Positions 1 to 11,289 of a DNA stretch of 64,000 nt are shown piece by piece. Source of the stretch: Undaria pinnatifida (lineage: Eukaryota > Sar > Phaeophyceae > Laminariales > Alariaceae); NCBI GenBank assembly GCA_012845835.1, contig JABAKD010000022.1, positions 8,732,218 to 8,796,217 on the forward strand. Direction: 5' to 3'. Numbering within the stretch: the first letter of the stretch is position 1; each line of letters begins with the position of its first letter. A program made the translations under genes and the position numbers. Below the pieces are notes generated by a model. It made no database searches. It saw nothing but the letters and a program-made list of their open reading frames with translations, and was not told the origin of the DNA.

Positions 1-716
1 GCAGCATCGCTGGGCTCATCGCTATGGAGTAGAGAGCCCCGGCCCGCCGACAGCCCGCAATCAACCCCCCTGACACCCGACGCCCCAAACACCTTGCAAA
101 ATGCGGTCGAACCGTTATACACTACACCAAAAGGCACAAACAAATGCGGGGTGATAGTTTTTCAACGATGTCATCAAGTCATTTGTCAAAACTACGGGAC
201 GGTCCCATGTAACGAATGTGCGTTTCGCAGTGTTTCGGCCGCACACGTCGTACTTCACCAGGTTGTTGTTACATCGGGTTGGTTTGTTGGCTCATTCATT
301 CCTCCCTCCACGCCTACCAAGTCGCTTATCGCCGACACAACTGCTCCTGCCTGGCCGAGACAACATCACCCGCACCACGAACGAAAGCGCTTGACTACCC
401 CCGTCCCGTGATCACGAGCGACAGCCACCAAGGAAATCGCCCGTCGAAATCCAAGCTACGAGGAGGAGAGGAACCATCCTCCGCCTTCGGGTTTAGCAAG
501 CTCGTTGCACGGCAAAGCAGCACACAGTCAACCCGGCATATTTACATCTTTGGCCGAGGGACGGTATCCAAAACGTTGGTCGATAGTAGCAGCAGCAGCT
601 GCGACAACGGCAGCATTTTAATAGCCCGGCATCATCGCCCGAGGTCCGACCGCCCTGGTGGTGACTGCGACAAGCAGCGTACGTCGGCTCGACCGCTTGC
701 GTTTTCATCGGTGGCC

Positions 717-740
717 ATGTCTTCGGTAGCTCAGATGAGG
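717..740 (+). CDS. Putative exon 1 of the multi-copy family, copy A
   Basis: A short exon of eight codons, starting at ATG 717 and reading MSSVAQMR. It is followed directly by a GTAAGC splice donor at 741. The same eight codons and the same donor occur in copy B at 33327-33350, with one base change that keeps the last Arg. Conservation of both the codons and the donor is the main reason to call an exon. The intron is phase 0, which matches the start of exon 2. The reading frame is also open upstream of this ATG, so translation could begin earlier in copy A. The function is unknown. Confidence 0.4.
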
Positions 741-1698
741 GTAAGCTGCGTTCTCCCCCCTCTGGTTCATCTCGGCACGGTGTCGTCTTCTAAAATTTTT
801 GTTTTGATCTGCTCTCGTAGAAACCACCATTCATCACACACACCTGAACGTACACCCGATAGCCTACGAGTATAGTCTACGGATAGACTAGACTTACAGC
901 TGTTAGATGCTGCTGTTCGTTGTTCATTTCTGCTGGTAGGCAGAGACGCGCGTTGGACTCGGGCACACGCGGGAAAGGAGGCGGAAAGGGGTTCTTGGGC
1001 GAGGATGGTGGTACTCGGTATACATGTATGTGTTGTCTGCCTGAAAACGCTTTCGCGTTACGTCGTAGTACATAGTAGGCGGCGTAAATTATAAAATTAG
1101 GAAGCACACGACGGGCGAAGTATGCAATGATCTATTGTACGCCTCTACGTACCAAAATATACATACTGAATTGGCTTTGTGTATCGATATAGTACTGATA
1201 TCCCAGTTTCGACGCGTGCTATAATACGCAAGTAGGTGCTACGCTGTCCATACTTGTAAGCACCAGTTTATAATACTATTAGTGAAAATACGTTCATTAT
1301 ATTTGCGGACAGAGTTGTGAGCACTTTGTTGCTGAGACGTTTTCTGCATGACGGTTTTTTCCTAAAAAAACACAAAATCGTCGCAATTTCATTGATTCTT
1401 GTGTTGTAATGATATATTTTCAGGGTATAGTTTAGAATGCCCACGGACGGCATGGGGTTATTCATCGGACTGCCAGCACTTTTCTGCTTCCTCTATAAGG
1501 CAAATGAGCTTTTGTGTGAGGTATACTATAGGCACCGAGAAAGCAAGGTATATTTAGCCGCTCGCTTTTGCCAGGTCGCGTAGAACGATGATAGAGGTAG
1601 TTGTTACACTTTTGGTCGCAAAGGAAAAAAAAACATTTTCTGACCAAATCGTCAGAACTGTCAGTCTTGGTTGCAACGTGAAATGTGTGTCATTATAC

Positions 1699-1790
1699 CT
1701 ACAGTCAAATAGGCCGTGGGTTTTTGTCATCGGGTTGCGCTTCTGTTTGCTGAAAACGACTTTTGTTTGTGTGAGATAATACAGTTCCTC
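1699..1790 (+). repeat. Dispersed ~90 bp motif family (representative copy)
   Basis: This block reads TAGGCCGTGGGTTT, then CATCGGGTTGC, then a T-rich stretch ending near an ATACAGTTCC or ATAGAGCTCC-like end. Similar blocks occur near 9735, 11289, 13430, 15618, 34775, 44850 and 48915. Several lie upstream of exon 2 of the multi-copy family, so they are partly portions of the larger repeat. The copies near 15.6, 44.9 and 48.9 kb are outside it. No coding potential is seen. Confidence 0.5.
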
Positions 1791-2415
1791 ACGTCAAAAA
1801 GAAATCCCACAAAGAAAAGGAGTGCCTCCTTTACCGTAGCATGTATCCTGGACCAGAGGATGGGTTTGACCCGCTCAAAAAACGACAGCCCCCCTGCTCG
1901 GGGTGACACGTCTGCCGCATGTAGCCTTGATGTGCAGGCGCTTTGTAGGGGTCGACGTTTACACCTTGGCTGGAGCTTGTTCGCCAGGAAACGTGCATGC
2001 AATTATATAAAAGGAGTTCATGAATTCACTATGTCTTCCTTTCACCGCTAAATCTCCAACACCCCCACCGCGTTTCGGAATTAATCGCTTCGAGTTTGGG
2101 GGGAATTTTGTTGTCTAGCATAAATGTACAGGGTTGCATAATTCTGTAGAGCAAAATGATCAAGGTGTTTATCGCAAAGCCTCGTGTTGTTGTCTGGAGC
2201 CTTAAGGACCATGCTCCTCCCCCCTCCTCTCCCCTCCACACACCCCCGCCCCCGTCCTCCGACTCGCCCCTCTCGTCTTCTCCCCACTTTCCCTCCCCCC
2301 TGCCTGCCTCTCCTCACCCTCCCCCTCTCCCTCCCTCCCCACCCTTCCGTCCCGGTTTCCGTCTCCGCCCCCCCGCGGTCTCACGTTACGTTTTTCGTTC
2401 TTTTCTTACAAGCAG

Positions 2416-2868
2416 ACAAGATACAACCAACAGAGGAAATCGCTCTATCACATACCCTCATCATGCGATCTCTTCGATCACCAGCAAGTTTCGGCAAGGT
2501 CTGCGCCACGCAACAACAGCCACCCCGGTCTTAAATCGGGTAAGCAGTGCAACCGCTTCGGAAACAACTGGGCCGATGGCCTAGCCGAAGCATGGGAAGA
2601 TATGGTCAAACAATGCGGCAAGGTGGCTACCGCTTGGCGGGAGGCGTTCGCTGAGTGTGGGGGGGGAGGGGCACGTACAAAACCCGGCGATGGTCAGGAT
2701 GACGATAAAGATGACTGCCAGTACGAGCATGTCATCGCGGGGGGAGTGAAGCACCGGGTACGGTGCGGAAAATCCATGACCGAGGATGACTGGGCGGCGC
2801 TAGAGGCCCGCCCTCAGACGGGGAAGCGGGGGAAGCGTGTGGCTTTCAAAGTGGTAGAACATTGCGAT
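2416..2868 (+). CDS. Exon 2 of the unrecognised multi-copy gene family, copy A
   Basis: This is an open exon of 151 codons between a TTACAAGCAG acceptor and a GTGAGTTTT donor at 2869. Both signals are kept in the other copies. The frame is uninterrupted. In order the protein shows a variable polar N-terminal stretch, the motif NNWADGLAEAW, a Cys pair in QCGKV and ECGGG, an acidic DDDKDD stretch, then GGVKHRV, DDWAALEARP and a basic KRGKRV segment just before the donor. The motifs from NNWADGLA onwards recur in copy B and partly in three other copies, so it looks coding and not random. I recognise no family. Intron phases on both sides are 0. Function, partner and location cannot be stated. 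Confidence 0.55.
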
Positions 2869-3658
2869 GTGAGTTTTTGTTTTGACGTCCCTCGCTATAT
2901 CTGTATGTTGTGCAGAAGCTAATACTGCCCAACTCATGATTACATATTATCGCTTTGGTGTTTTTGTCTTCCGACATGGTTACTTCGACACTGTACACAT
3001 GCATAGTGCGCAACTCTTTTCGATACAGAGACACAGGTCTGTTACGATAGAGCTAGCACTTTTTGGCTAAGAAAACGTATCATGTAATTGCCGGGTGGGA
3101 TTAACCCCAAAATGGCAAATAAAATAAAATCGTATTGTGTGTGTAAAGTATAGTAGAGGTTTGACCTCCCCAAGGAGTGAGGAAGGGGAATCTGCAGACA
3201 GAAGTGCTGCACATGCACATCTACACCGTAGTAGTGCTCACGTGCGTCTATCTATGCCGAACCTTTCACATATATATGTGTTTAATCGATGTTCTAAAGC
3301 CTCTTCAATTACTTAAATTGCTTTGTCTATCCTTTCGTCGTTATTACACCCTTCTTGTGCCGTCAATCAATTGGGTTTTGTTTTTTCGGAAAGTATGTGC
3401 GTATGAATGAAGCTAACAGACGGGCGGATTGCCCCCCATTAACAGTGAAAAGCCTCCCTCCCTAGTAATAATTGTAATGGTTAACCTACCTGGTGCTACG
3501 GGAATAAAGGTTCACCGTGCTGTGTTTTCTGAGGCCCCTCTCATCGACGAAACTCTATGCCTCACCAAAAAACACACAAAACTGTTTTCGAGTAAACGGA
3601 AGGTAGGTGTGCACAATTCGATTCCCTCGCCTCCCTCATCAACACATCATCATGACAG

Positions 3659-3983
3659 GAAATGCTCAATACCCGATGGTGCTTTAGCCGACGCCTTCCC
3701 ATCCACCCCCCCCCCGCCCGTCAAACGCCCGATTAATCAGGTTCGCTTTGTGCCGACGAATTTCGAATTGTACAAAACGGAGGAGCACTGGAAACAGTGC
3801 TTTTTCACTAAACAGGACACTCGGGAGGCCCGCCAGGATATCTCTCAGGGATTCGCCGGGATAGAGTGGCAGATTATCCACACCGAAGTACAGGCCGAGA
3901 CGGAAAACCGCCGAAAAGAAATTCTGCGGCAGCAAAACCACCCTTTCAGGCGGTTTTGTAGGTTCCTCGGGTTCCGGGGCTAA
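3659..3983 (+). pseudogene. Exon 3 of the multi-copy family, copy A (probably frameshifted)
   Basis: The exon follows a CATCATGACAG acceptor and ends at TAA 3981-3983. Its last 73 residues differ from copy B at only about five positions. They start at FELYKTEEHWKQCF, run through a charged helical stretch (REARQDISQGFAG, then AETENRRKEIL) and end in a basic, aromatic tail (PFRRFCRFLGFRG). The stretch is 325 nt long, so with a phase 0 junction it would be out of frame. Compared with copy B, four bases are missing just after the acceptor. Either copy A is a pseudogene or it uses another acceptor; an open frame does extend upstream. No known domain was recognised. Confidence 0.5.
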
Positions 3984-5700
3984 GTTTTCCATCGACACTT
4001 CCGGCAGAACACATATATGTTCACGCTCAATATTTTGCAGATCGTATGGATCCCTGCATCTCTCTGATCTGCATGATTTGCACGATCTGCGTGTCCTGTG
4101 AGTCATGCGTTGTCGGATGTAGGCCGGATGGTCTGCACGATCTACTTATGGATATTTGCCACATGTTTCCTCCAGCGATTGATCTGTTTTTGCGCATACC
4201 ATGTACGTACTGTACAACATACCTCAAAGACAGATACAGCATCTAGATGATCTATGTGATATATTGACAGATCGTGATCTGTTGGAAGTGTACAATCCTA
4301 GATGCTCTTACGCACGTATGCCAAAATTTAAATGTACACGAGTGAGAGCATTGGTGCCGACGTTTTCGTAAAAAAGAGTTCCGTAACCTCAGCGGGATAA
4401 CCTTCGAGGAAACAAGATATCAGGGTGCGGTTATATCAAACTTATAAAAAAGCGCGGAAAAATATCGTCAAATTTAGAGTAGAGCATACCCTTCGTGTTC
4501 AACAACAGATACAGTACCAGGCAAGGGGTTTTGATTTTTTCGTGGAGGCCGTGTGGTGCGTATGGCGTGGATGACACGTGCATGCGTGCGTGCTCATGTC
4601 CGAGGGCTTTGTCTGAGATTAAACGAGGTACTTGCGACACCATATGGTGTATGTGCAGCCCTTTTAGCACTGCATTCCCAATATATGACGACAAAGCAGT
4701 TGAGATTGGATTACGAACATTTTACGAGTTGGAAAATTGGCAAACATGTGTTTTGTTTTTGCATTTTTTTCTGTGCTCTTATTGCGACTTTGCGGAAATA
4801 CTGCGGAGGACATCCGTATACAGATATAATAGTCTAGAGACTATATACGGAATGAATGTTCAGAACCTGGACTTGTTAATCTGATGATGCATCATAGTTA
4901 TTTCAGGTATTTTTGTGCTCCTGTAACGTAGTCGGGGGACTTCCTGGCTTTGTCTGTGTCGTCAGGTCTGTAGCTACCACGTACAGATGCAATGTATAGC
5001 GTGTGTTAAGCACTCGGTTTGCGCCGATTTTTACGAAGTAATTGGAGGATAGTGACATGATTTAACTGGCACCTGTACGTATTGATCCGATGACGCCGGT
5101 ATTAATCGCCGGTATTGCAGACGGTTGTGCTCCCGTAACGCGTGTGCGCCCAGCTGGCTTCTCTTTGTCCTACTTCAATTTGTTTATATCTGGATTATGA
5201 CTGGCGTTCTTAAGCTTTGTTTTTGCCCGATTTTGCGACAAATAGTGTCCAGGATGTACAGGGTACTGTACGTATTGATTTCATGATATAATATAATCTC
5301 TGCAGTAAGCTGTTGGCATGCTCCTAAGTGCCTACTTGATACATTTATGTCGAGCAAGCTGCATGATTAAATGTGGCGTGCCTCACTCCTCTTTTTTGCC
5401 AGGCGGAAACCGGCATGCCCTATCGGCCTTGTCATAAGTATGATGTGTATCGCATGTATCGTACCGTACGCCAAAGAAGATGCCGATATGATAATTTGTT
5501 GCTTTTCCTTCGTTATTTGGCCATCATTGACCACGAATGCATATGTTTCGAGGTGTTACACATACATAACATGTATACTGCTGCTCACGTGTGGCAGTAA
5601 TGATAAAGCCAAGAGGAGAGGCGTAGTCAGTAGGCTCGAGAAGACAATGAGGAGGACAAATAGAGCCACAGGTAACGATACATTACGCGGAACGCGATAG

Positions 5701-6260
5701 ATGGGAGCCCGTTTTCGCCGTCACGTGGGTGGCTCCGTCCACGAAAGACTTCCAAGTCTGCAGGGCAGTCGCCAAGGTTCGCGGGAGGACGACATCGAGG
5801 TAGGCGACCTGGCCAGCGCAGGACGTCGCCATCTCAGTGCACGTACGGCCAAAATGCTTCAAGAGTGGCTGCCAACCTACGAATCCATAGACACTCAATA
5901 GCTGGCCCGAAAGAGCCCCGCCTCGACTTGCCCGGCCCACTTGGGAAGGTCAGCCGGAGTCAGCGCCGCATCCGCCGGTGGCGCCTCGAAAGAGGTCTCG
6001 AAGCCCGCGAACGCTGCGTCGTGCCCGTGCGTGCAGAGCAGCATCCGAATGGGCATCAGCGCCGGCGGCGGCCCAAGACGCGGCACCCGGCGAATCATCC
6101 ATCGGCAAGTAGGCGGCACTAAAATATCACAGCAGCAGTCACCACAACGAAGCATAGCAGCAGCAGTACCGAACGCAGACAGAGCGGAGCTCCCCGGAAA
6201 CCAAGACTCGTTAACCCGAACGACAAGGAGGCAAAAATCAACAAGCAAGTACTCGAAGTG
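5701..6260. repeat. Repeat P, copy 1 (paired with 14437-15230)
   Basis: This block shares scattered long matches with 14437-15230. These include GTAGGCGACCTGGCCAGCGCA versus a near match, GGTCAGCGCCGCATCC, GGCACCCGGCGAATCATCCATC and a run ending in the AGCGGAGCT/AGCGAAGCT region. On the minus strand both copies share a possible start reading MDDSPGAA, but both are broken within about 40 codons. It looks like the 5' part of a decayed mobile element, type unknown. Here it sits directly after the end of large repeat A. Confidence 0.5.
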
Positions 6261-6890
6261 AGTTTTCTCAGTTTGCCTCGAGTATCAGGTTTTGCGTGAG
6301 AGATAAAGCTCTAGTCTAGTCTACAAGGTATTAGATTGTCATAAACAAAAAAAGAGTTTCACCTCTACACCGCAGCATGTGTGCGTCGCGGCTTCTCTCA
6401 TAATTTAGCGGGTTCCATAGCCTGTGTCGACAAAAACTGACAATAACAACATAAGAACAAACGAAATCGGCTAGATGGATGAAAACCACCATTCATGGCC
6501 TAGGCATGCAACAGCATGGTTGACACACGCTAGGGTAGAGTTGCACTGGCTCTTTGTAGAGAGTGACTGCTTGATTGAGGAGCTGCATACCCCGCCCGCA
6601 AAATGATGTTGAGCACGCCGAAAGCAAGTGCAATCCGAGGAACGAACCCGAGTCCCAGTTATGTACATTTTGGCATAATCAAGGATGGATGGGGCATTTC
6701 AACGATCTTGGGTTGAAGAGCCTCGTCATTCAGAAAACGTTCTGGACAAAAAGATGTAGTCTAGTCTAGTCTATACCTTAGTCTAATACCCCAGCCATCA
6801 TAGAAGTTCATCATCCGATGAAGAAGTGGCCTGTTATCCTCCAGGTACGAAACAATCACGTTGCAAAAACACAACAATAATGGGGCATTC
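6261..6890. other. No gene seen
   Basis: A stretch of mixed sequence with short CTAGTCTAGTCTA runs near 6310 and 6760. The same pentamer-like run also appears near 31800, 32335 and 33485. No coding exon or structured element could be supported. Confidence 0.4.
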
Positions 6891-6894
6891 CTGA

Positions 6895-7005
6895 TAAACG
6901 ATTTAGGATATTTGTAGTGCGAGAACGACTCCACGGGATATTTGGGTTGCTTACTACATGGAAAGGCGGTTTACTAGGATACGAAATACGAAACCGTCAG
7001 TACAG
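6895..7005 (+). repeat. Left direct repeat flanking a degenerate retroelement
   Basis: This block contains TTAGGATATTTGT, CGAACGACTC-like sequence, ACTACATGGA, AGGCGGTTTA and AAACCGTCAGT in the same order and spacing as 9245-9357. The two copies have the same orientation and enclose a degenerate Copia-like gag, so they may be LTR remnants. They differ at many positions, which implies an old insertion. No target duplication could be fixed. Confidence 0.45.
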
Positions 7006-7149
7006 TGGCAGCGTCCACTGCTGTGCTGGGAGATATTGATTTACTCTGTTTGTGCCTACCCCAACCTCTGCTCAGCGCTAGCTACTGCATGATCTACTGC
7101 CGCAGCGCTGACAAGTTTTCCGACAGGTCATGAGCCAACGTGGTAGTGT

Positions 7150-8260
7150 TGATCCAGAGTCAAGCATGTTCCCCGCCTTCCCGAACAAGAAAATTCTCCG
7201 GTCAACGGGGAATCCAACCAGTACCATGACTGGATGACATTGCAGCGATCGCTTATGTACGAGGACGGCCTAGGCAAAGTTATATCAGGCCTAGAGATCG
7301 CCCCAGCAGCACCGGAGGAGGATGACGCTCAGATGCAGAGGGCGCAGTACGGTAAGGAATGTCGCCGCTTCGAAGAAAAGAACGGTAAGCTGTTCACTTG
7401 AACGCCCCTACAGTAGCTGCGGCTGATTGCCGTGAAGGGTGTCCTAGTTGTTGCCGCCCAAGTCATACAAGCGTACGCCCCGGCAGGAACGGAGTTCGCC
7501 GACGGTCGTGGTGCTGTTATGGCACTTGAGGCAAAACACCGGCTCGATTGTGAGTCGCGAATGCAACAGCTGCACGATCAGCTAGTAAACTTGCAGGTCA
7601 CCGAGGCCGAAGAATAGGACGCTGCCCGAGTGATCCAGGAGTTGCGCCGTACTTGTGTCGAGCTGAGAGCTTTCGGTGATATAGTATTTCCAGCATATGA
7701 AAAGTTCGTGCATTTTTCAGGGCCCTCCCCGATGGCAGATAGGAATCATTGCAGACAGTATTAATAGTGCTACTTTGTAAAAAGAAGCGTGATGGCAGTG
7801 CCTTAATTTTGGAAGGCATACCAGCAGCTCTTTCAACCTCTTGCCATGCAATGCAAATTGGCGACAAAATTACTGCTGCAGAAGAAAAGGCGGGACAAGA
7901 CGAACGCGATGCAAGAGGGCAGTCGCGAGCGTGCGCTGAACACGGCAGCGTACGACGGATCTCGCAACCTCTTCCGTAGAAACAACGGTCGAGATGTAAG
8001 ACAACATCGCGGAAATGGTACGAGTATTACCAACAGCCCCGCGAGAGGTAACAACAATATCGGCGGTTACACGTCGAGGAACACGAACGACAACTTGTCT
8101 GAGGAAAGCAGTCCAAGTAGACGTGCAGGCCGAGGAGGACGACGGCGTAGTAGTCGCAATGACTGATAGAACCGCCACGGCAGATTCATTTACAGATTGG
8201 AACTCCACTGAGCACGGCTGGCATGGCTGCTTTCTTCTCCTATCGCACCAAGAAAAAAAG
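7150..8260 (+). pseudogene. Degenerate Copia-like gag (start of protease uncertain)
   Basis: Reading on the plus strand across several frames gives gag-like segments. One around 7230-7400 includes DWMTLQRSLMYEDGLGKVI, with an acidic APEEDD stretch. One at 7432-7617 ends LQVTEAEE, with a stop just after it, and the same frame continues as AARVIQELRR and ELRAFGDIVFPA. Near 7800 comes ALILEGIPAALS, which fits the ILxGLP motif of Copia gag. A basic Arg/Asn-rich tail (7900-8160) and a weak DWNSTEHGW segment near 8200 follow, where a protease would be expected. There are at least three frame changes or stops. Assignment to Copia gag rests on motif order; a Gypsy origin is less likely. Confidence 0.4.
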
Positions 8261-9244
8261 TGACGAGACGTACCATGTTTAATGCTGCACAGGCCAGTTG
8301 CCAACGGGAAAATATTAATCATTCGTGGTGCACACAAGTTCAGGCAAAAACGCGAAAAGCCGATATAGAGAGCTTTGGGTTTGTTCACGACGGGAACAAT
8401 CGTTGACTAGCTTCCGGCGACGTGCCGGTGCAAGATGCACCCGAGATATCGAATGAACGCGCTGACTGCCGTAGGTGAACAGCAGGTATTGATAGTGCAG
8501 GAATACATAGAGACCGCTCCTGCCTCCGCAGCACCGCTGGAGAGTGGAGGCGACAAGCTCACAGGTGACACCATCATAATCGACACAGCATCATCACACG
8601 ATTCATAATCTGTCTGTGATACGTATCTTACTGAACGGGCAGGATCAATCACGCGATAACATATTATCCCACACAGCGGTGGGCATGGACTCGTGCCACC
8701 GAAATATCGATCCCTCTCGCCCTCGCGCTTTGAACCAGCAAGCGAAGGAGCTTACACCGATATTATTGACAGCTCCGTAGCCGGAAAGCCGAGTGGAATC
8801 GGATATACACCAGCTTAGCTGCGAACGGACCATTGATGGGCGGTGTACCACGGATACGCGGATCTTGCCGCATATAAGGGAACTACTCGAAACGGTCGTG
8901 CCGCCACATTTATTATGACTACCAGGACGATGTCAGCAACGCGTGGAATTGCTAGCACATGCCCGACGGATTCGCCTGCTGAAGGGAGAACCATGAGGAT
9001 GGTGGAGGAACCAGTTTTGTCAACAGGGGACACTGCAGAAGAAACAAGTTTTTCAACAGGGGGTACTTCAGAATAACCCTGATTGTCGGCAGAGGACACT
9101 ACACAATATTCAGGTCTGCGACAGAATCCCTTCTTATCTTAAACCAAGCCGGGATTCCATGCAAGTGTATTGTTGATGATGTTATTTTATGTTTCAAGAT
9201 CGAAATGGATTCCTGATACGGAGTCGGTATGAAGAAGTTGTTGA
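8261..9244. other. Decayed interior between the direct repeats
   Basis: This fills the rest of the interval up to the right direct repeat. Short open stretches exist in several frames on both strands, for example a Thr/Ser-rich one at 8843-9076, but none shows integrase or reverse transcriptase motifs that I can identify. It is probably eroded retroelement sequence. Confidence 0.35.
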
Positions 9245-9357
9245 GGGAACATGTTAGGATATTTGTCGTGCATGAACGACTCAATAGGATACTCGGTTTT
9301 TATACTACATGGATAGGCGGTTTAGGAGGATAAAAAACCGTCAGTGCAGGCGGTGCA
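9245..9357 (+). repeat. Right direct repeat flanking a degenerate retroelement
   Basis: The counterpart of 6895-7005. It has TTAGGATATTTGT, GAACGACTCA, ACTACATGGATAGGCGGTTTA and AACCGTCAGTGC in the same order. Related GGCGGTTTA/ACCGCCTTA strings continue to about 9490, including inverted ones, so the repeat may extend further right. Confidence 0.45.
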
Positions 9358-9829
9358 ATAGTCAATATGATCGTCTTATTGGGGGAAACCGCCTTATTCA
9401 TTGCCGGGTTGTGAATGCAACCCCCCAGTCGGGCCAAGCGTTTCAGACCACCTTATACTGGGATACCGCCTTACTCAGACCGCCTTATTGAGGAACCCTC
9501 TGTTGGCGCAGCGTACGAAACCTTTTGATGACGGTGCATATCGTGAAACCGAAAAGTGCAGAGAAAAATCAGGATAATACCTAGCCTCTCTTGCCCAATC
9601 GCGTGGTGCGGTAGAGGAGGCATTTTTTTATTTTTGGCGCGAAATCCATGTTTTGACAAATGACGGGGCACCTCAACCCAAAGGCACCATCGGAATAATG
9701 TCAGTCTTGGTTCGCAATGCGAAGAATCGTGTTTCTTATACCCCATAATCGGCGAGGGGTTTGATCATCGGGTTCAACTGCCAGCTTTAGGGAAAATTAG
9801 TTATTTCAGGTGACATGCATGGAGCTGCC

Positions 9830-10640
9830 CATGTCAGATACAAACCTCGAAAACAACGGTTGGTTGCATCCTCTTCACCGCAACATGTATCCTGGACCAG
9901 AGACCGGCTTTGACCCGCTCAAAAACCAACAGCCCCCGTGGTCAAAGTGACCCCCCTACCGAACGTAGCCTTGATCTGCAGGCGATTTGTCGGGGTCGAC
10001 TACGTCTTGGCTAGAACTTGTCCCCAGACACATGGATGCAATTCTTTAAGGGGGGTTTCATTTATGCGCTGCCTGTCTTTTGCTGCTGACGGCTTTTCCA
10101 ACACCCGAACCACCTTTCGGACGTAATCGCCCCGAGTTCGAGGGGTATTTTTCTGTGTAGCATAAAATACCGCGTTGTGTAATTCTGTAAGGTAAAGTGA
10201 TCAAGGCGCTTCTCGACACATCTCGTGTTTTTGTCGGAAACCTTCAGGGCCATGCTCACCCCCTCTAGCCCTCCCCCTCCCCCCCCTCTCCATCCCCCCT
10301 CGCCCCTCCTTCAGTCTCCGCCTACGTCTCCGTCTCCCCTCCCCACCCCCCCCCCACCCTGTGTCTCCGTCTCCGTCTTCCCCCTCTGCCGCCCCCCTCG
10401 TTTTTCCCTCTCCCGTCGTCCTCTCGGAGCCATCGACATTGTTTTCGCCGCCATGGGTAGACTTGCTGCGTTGCGAGGACCTTTCAGAAGGGTGCTAGTG
10501 CTCGTGTATGTCGCATGATCATGGTCTACGGTAAAGCGACTTTCTTTGTTCGTTGTATCTTTTCCGCTTGCGCAAAAAGGACGAAAAATGTAATGTGAGA
10601 CAGAGAAATGTCACTGCCGTGAGACCACCGGTCTGACGTT
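9830..10640 (+). repeat. Copy C leader of the large repeat
   Basis: This segment matches the region upstream of exon 2 in copies A (about 1830-2390) and B (about 34925-35400). Shared elements are CCGCAACATGTATCCTGGACC, GACCCGCTCAAAAA, CAACAGCCCCC, ACGTAGCCTTGATCTGCAGG and a pyrimidine-rich tract (10256-10410). Unlike A and B, it is followed by an antisense fragment of exon 2 before the sense exon 2. Confidence 0.65.
10468..10600 (-). pseudogene. Antisense 5' fragment of exon 2 (copy C)
   Basis: Read on the minus strand, this block contains the exon 2 acceptor region and the first part of exon 2. It runs from a degenerate TGCGCAAGCGG through GATACAACGAACAAAG to CCTTCTGAAAGGTCC. It lies head to head with the sense exon 2 beginning at 10669. 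The two arms meet near GTGAGAC/GGTCTGACGTTAC. Confidence 0.5.
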
Positions 10641-10668
10641 ACATTTTTCGTCATTTTCCTGCAAACAG

Positions 10669-11056
10669 CAAATGTACAACGAGCGAAGAAGCTCAATCTA
10701 CCGTACACCATCACCATGCAACACATATGAACACGAGAACCCTTAGGCAAGGTTCGCATAAATCAGCAAGTACAACCGACGCGGCAAACACTGGGTCAAT
10801 GGCCTGGCCGACGGGTGGGGACACGTGGTAAAGGAATACGGCAACGTGGCTAGTGCTTGGTTGGGGGGACGCGTTCGCCGACTGTAGGACGGCGTAGAAA
10901 CCGCGGTGATTGTGGCGATGAAAATAACATAGTGTGGAGCAACGCGAAAAGAGCGGACGGGCCGTAACCGAGAATGACTGGAAGGTGCTAGAGGCCCGCC
11001 CTCGCACCGGGAAGCGAGGGAAGCGTGTGACGTTTAAGGGCGTTGCAGATGCTGAG
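10669..11056 (+). pseudogene. Degenerate exon 2, copy C
   Basis: This follows a CCTGCAAACAG acceptor and ends at a perfect GAG/GTAAGT donor at 11057. The 3' half encodes GRAVTENDW, LEARPRTGKRGKRV and a short tail, matching the other copies. The 5' half has the GGCCTGGCCGACGGGTGG block (ADGLA region), but indels break the frame. The length (388 nt) is not a multiple of three. The donor is the most consensus-like of all copies, although the exon itself is damaged. Confidence 0.5.
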
Positions 11057-11289
11057 GTAAGTTTATTTTTCATGACCTCTCGCGCTAGACATATGTGCAT
11101 GTGCTGTGCAAAGCCTACTGTGCGACTCATGATTCAAGATGTTGATACTTTCTTCGCCTGAAGACAAGGTTAACCCGATACTGTACAGATGGCTGTACAG
11201 ATGCACAGTGCAGATAGCCCATTCCGATATTGAGAAGCCTCCCACGATACTAGGGTACTATTTGTTGTGGTCTATAAATCGCGGTCGTG

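Larger units (their letters stand above)
1..5560 (+). repeat. Copy A of a large dispersed repeat carrying a three-exon gene family
   Basis: The first bases match the sequence starting near 32648, and the two stretches stay alignable to about 5560 and about 41020 respectively. Shared landmarks in the same order are: the opening AGAGAGCCCCGGCCCGCC, the exon 1 block at 717, the leader before exon 2 with its pyrimidine-rich tract (about 2212-2380), exon 2, exon 3, a block of GATCTGCACGATCT-like repeats (about 4030-4250), and the closing block with GGCATGCCCTA near 5412. The left end is cut by the window edge. No gene other than the three exons was recognised here; 741-2415 and 4250-5560 are non-coding as far as I can see. 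Homology was judged by eye. Confidence 0.75.

Noticed and set aside
2156-2584. 142-codon frame upstream of exon 2 in copy A
   Set aside because: It reads the pyrimidine-rich intron tract; the conserved exon lies in another frame starting at 2416.
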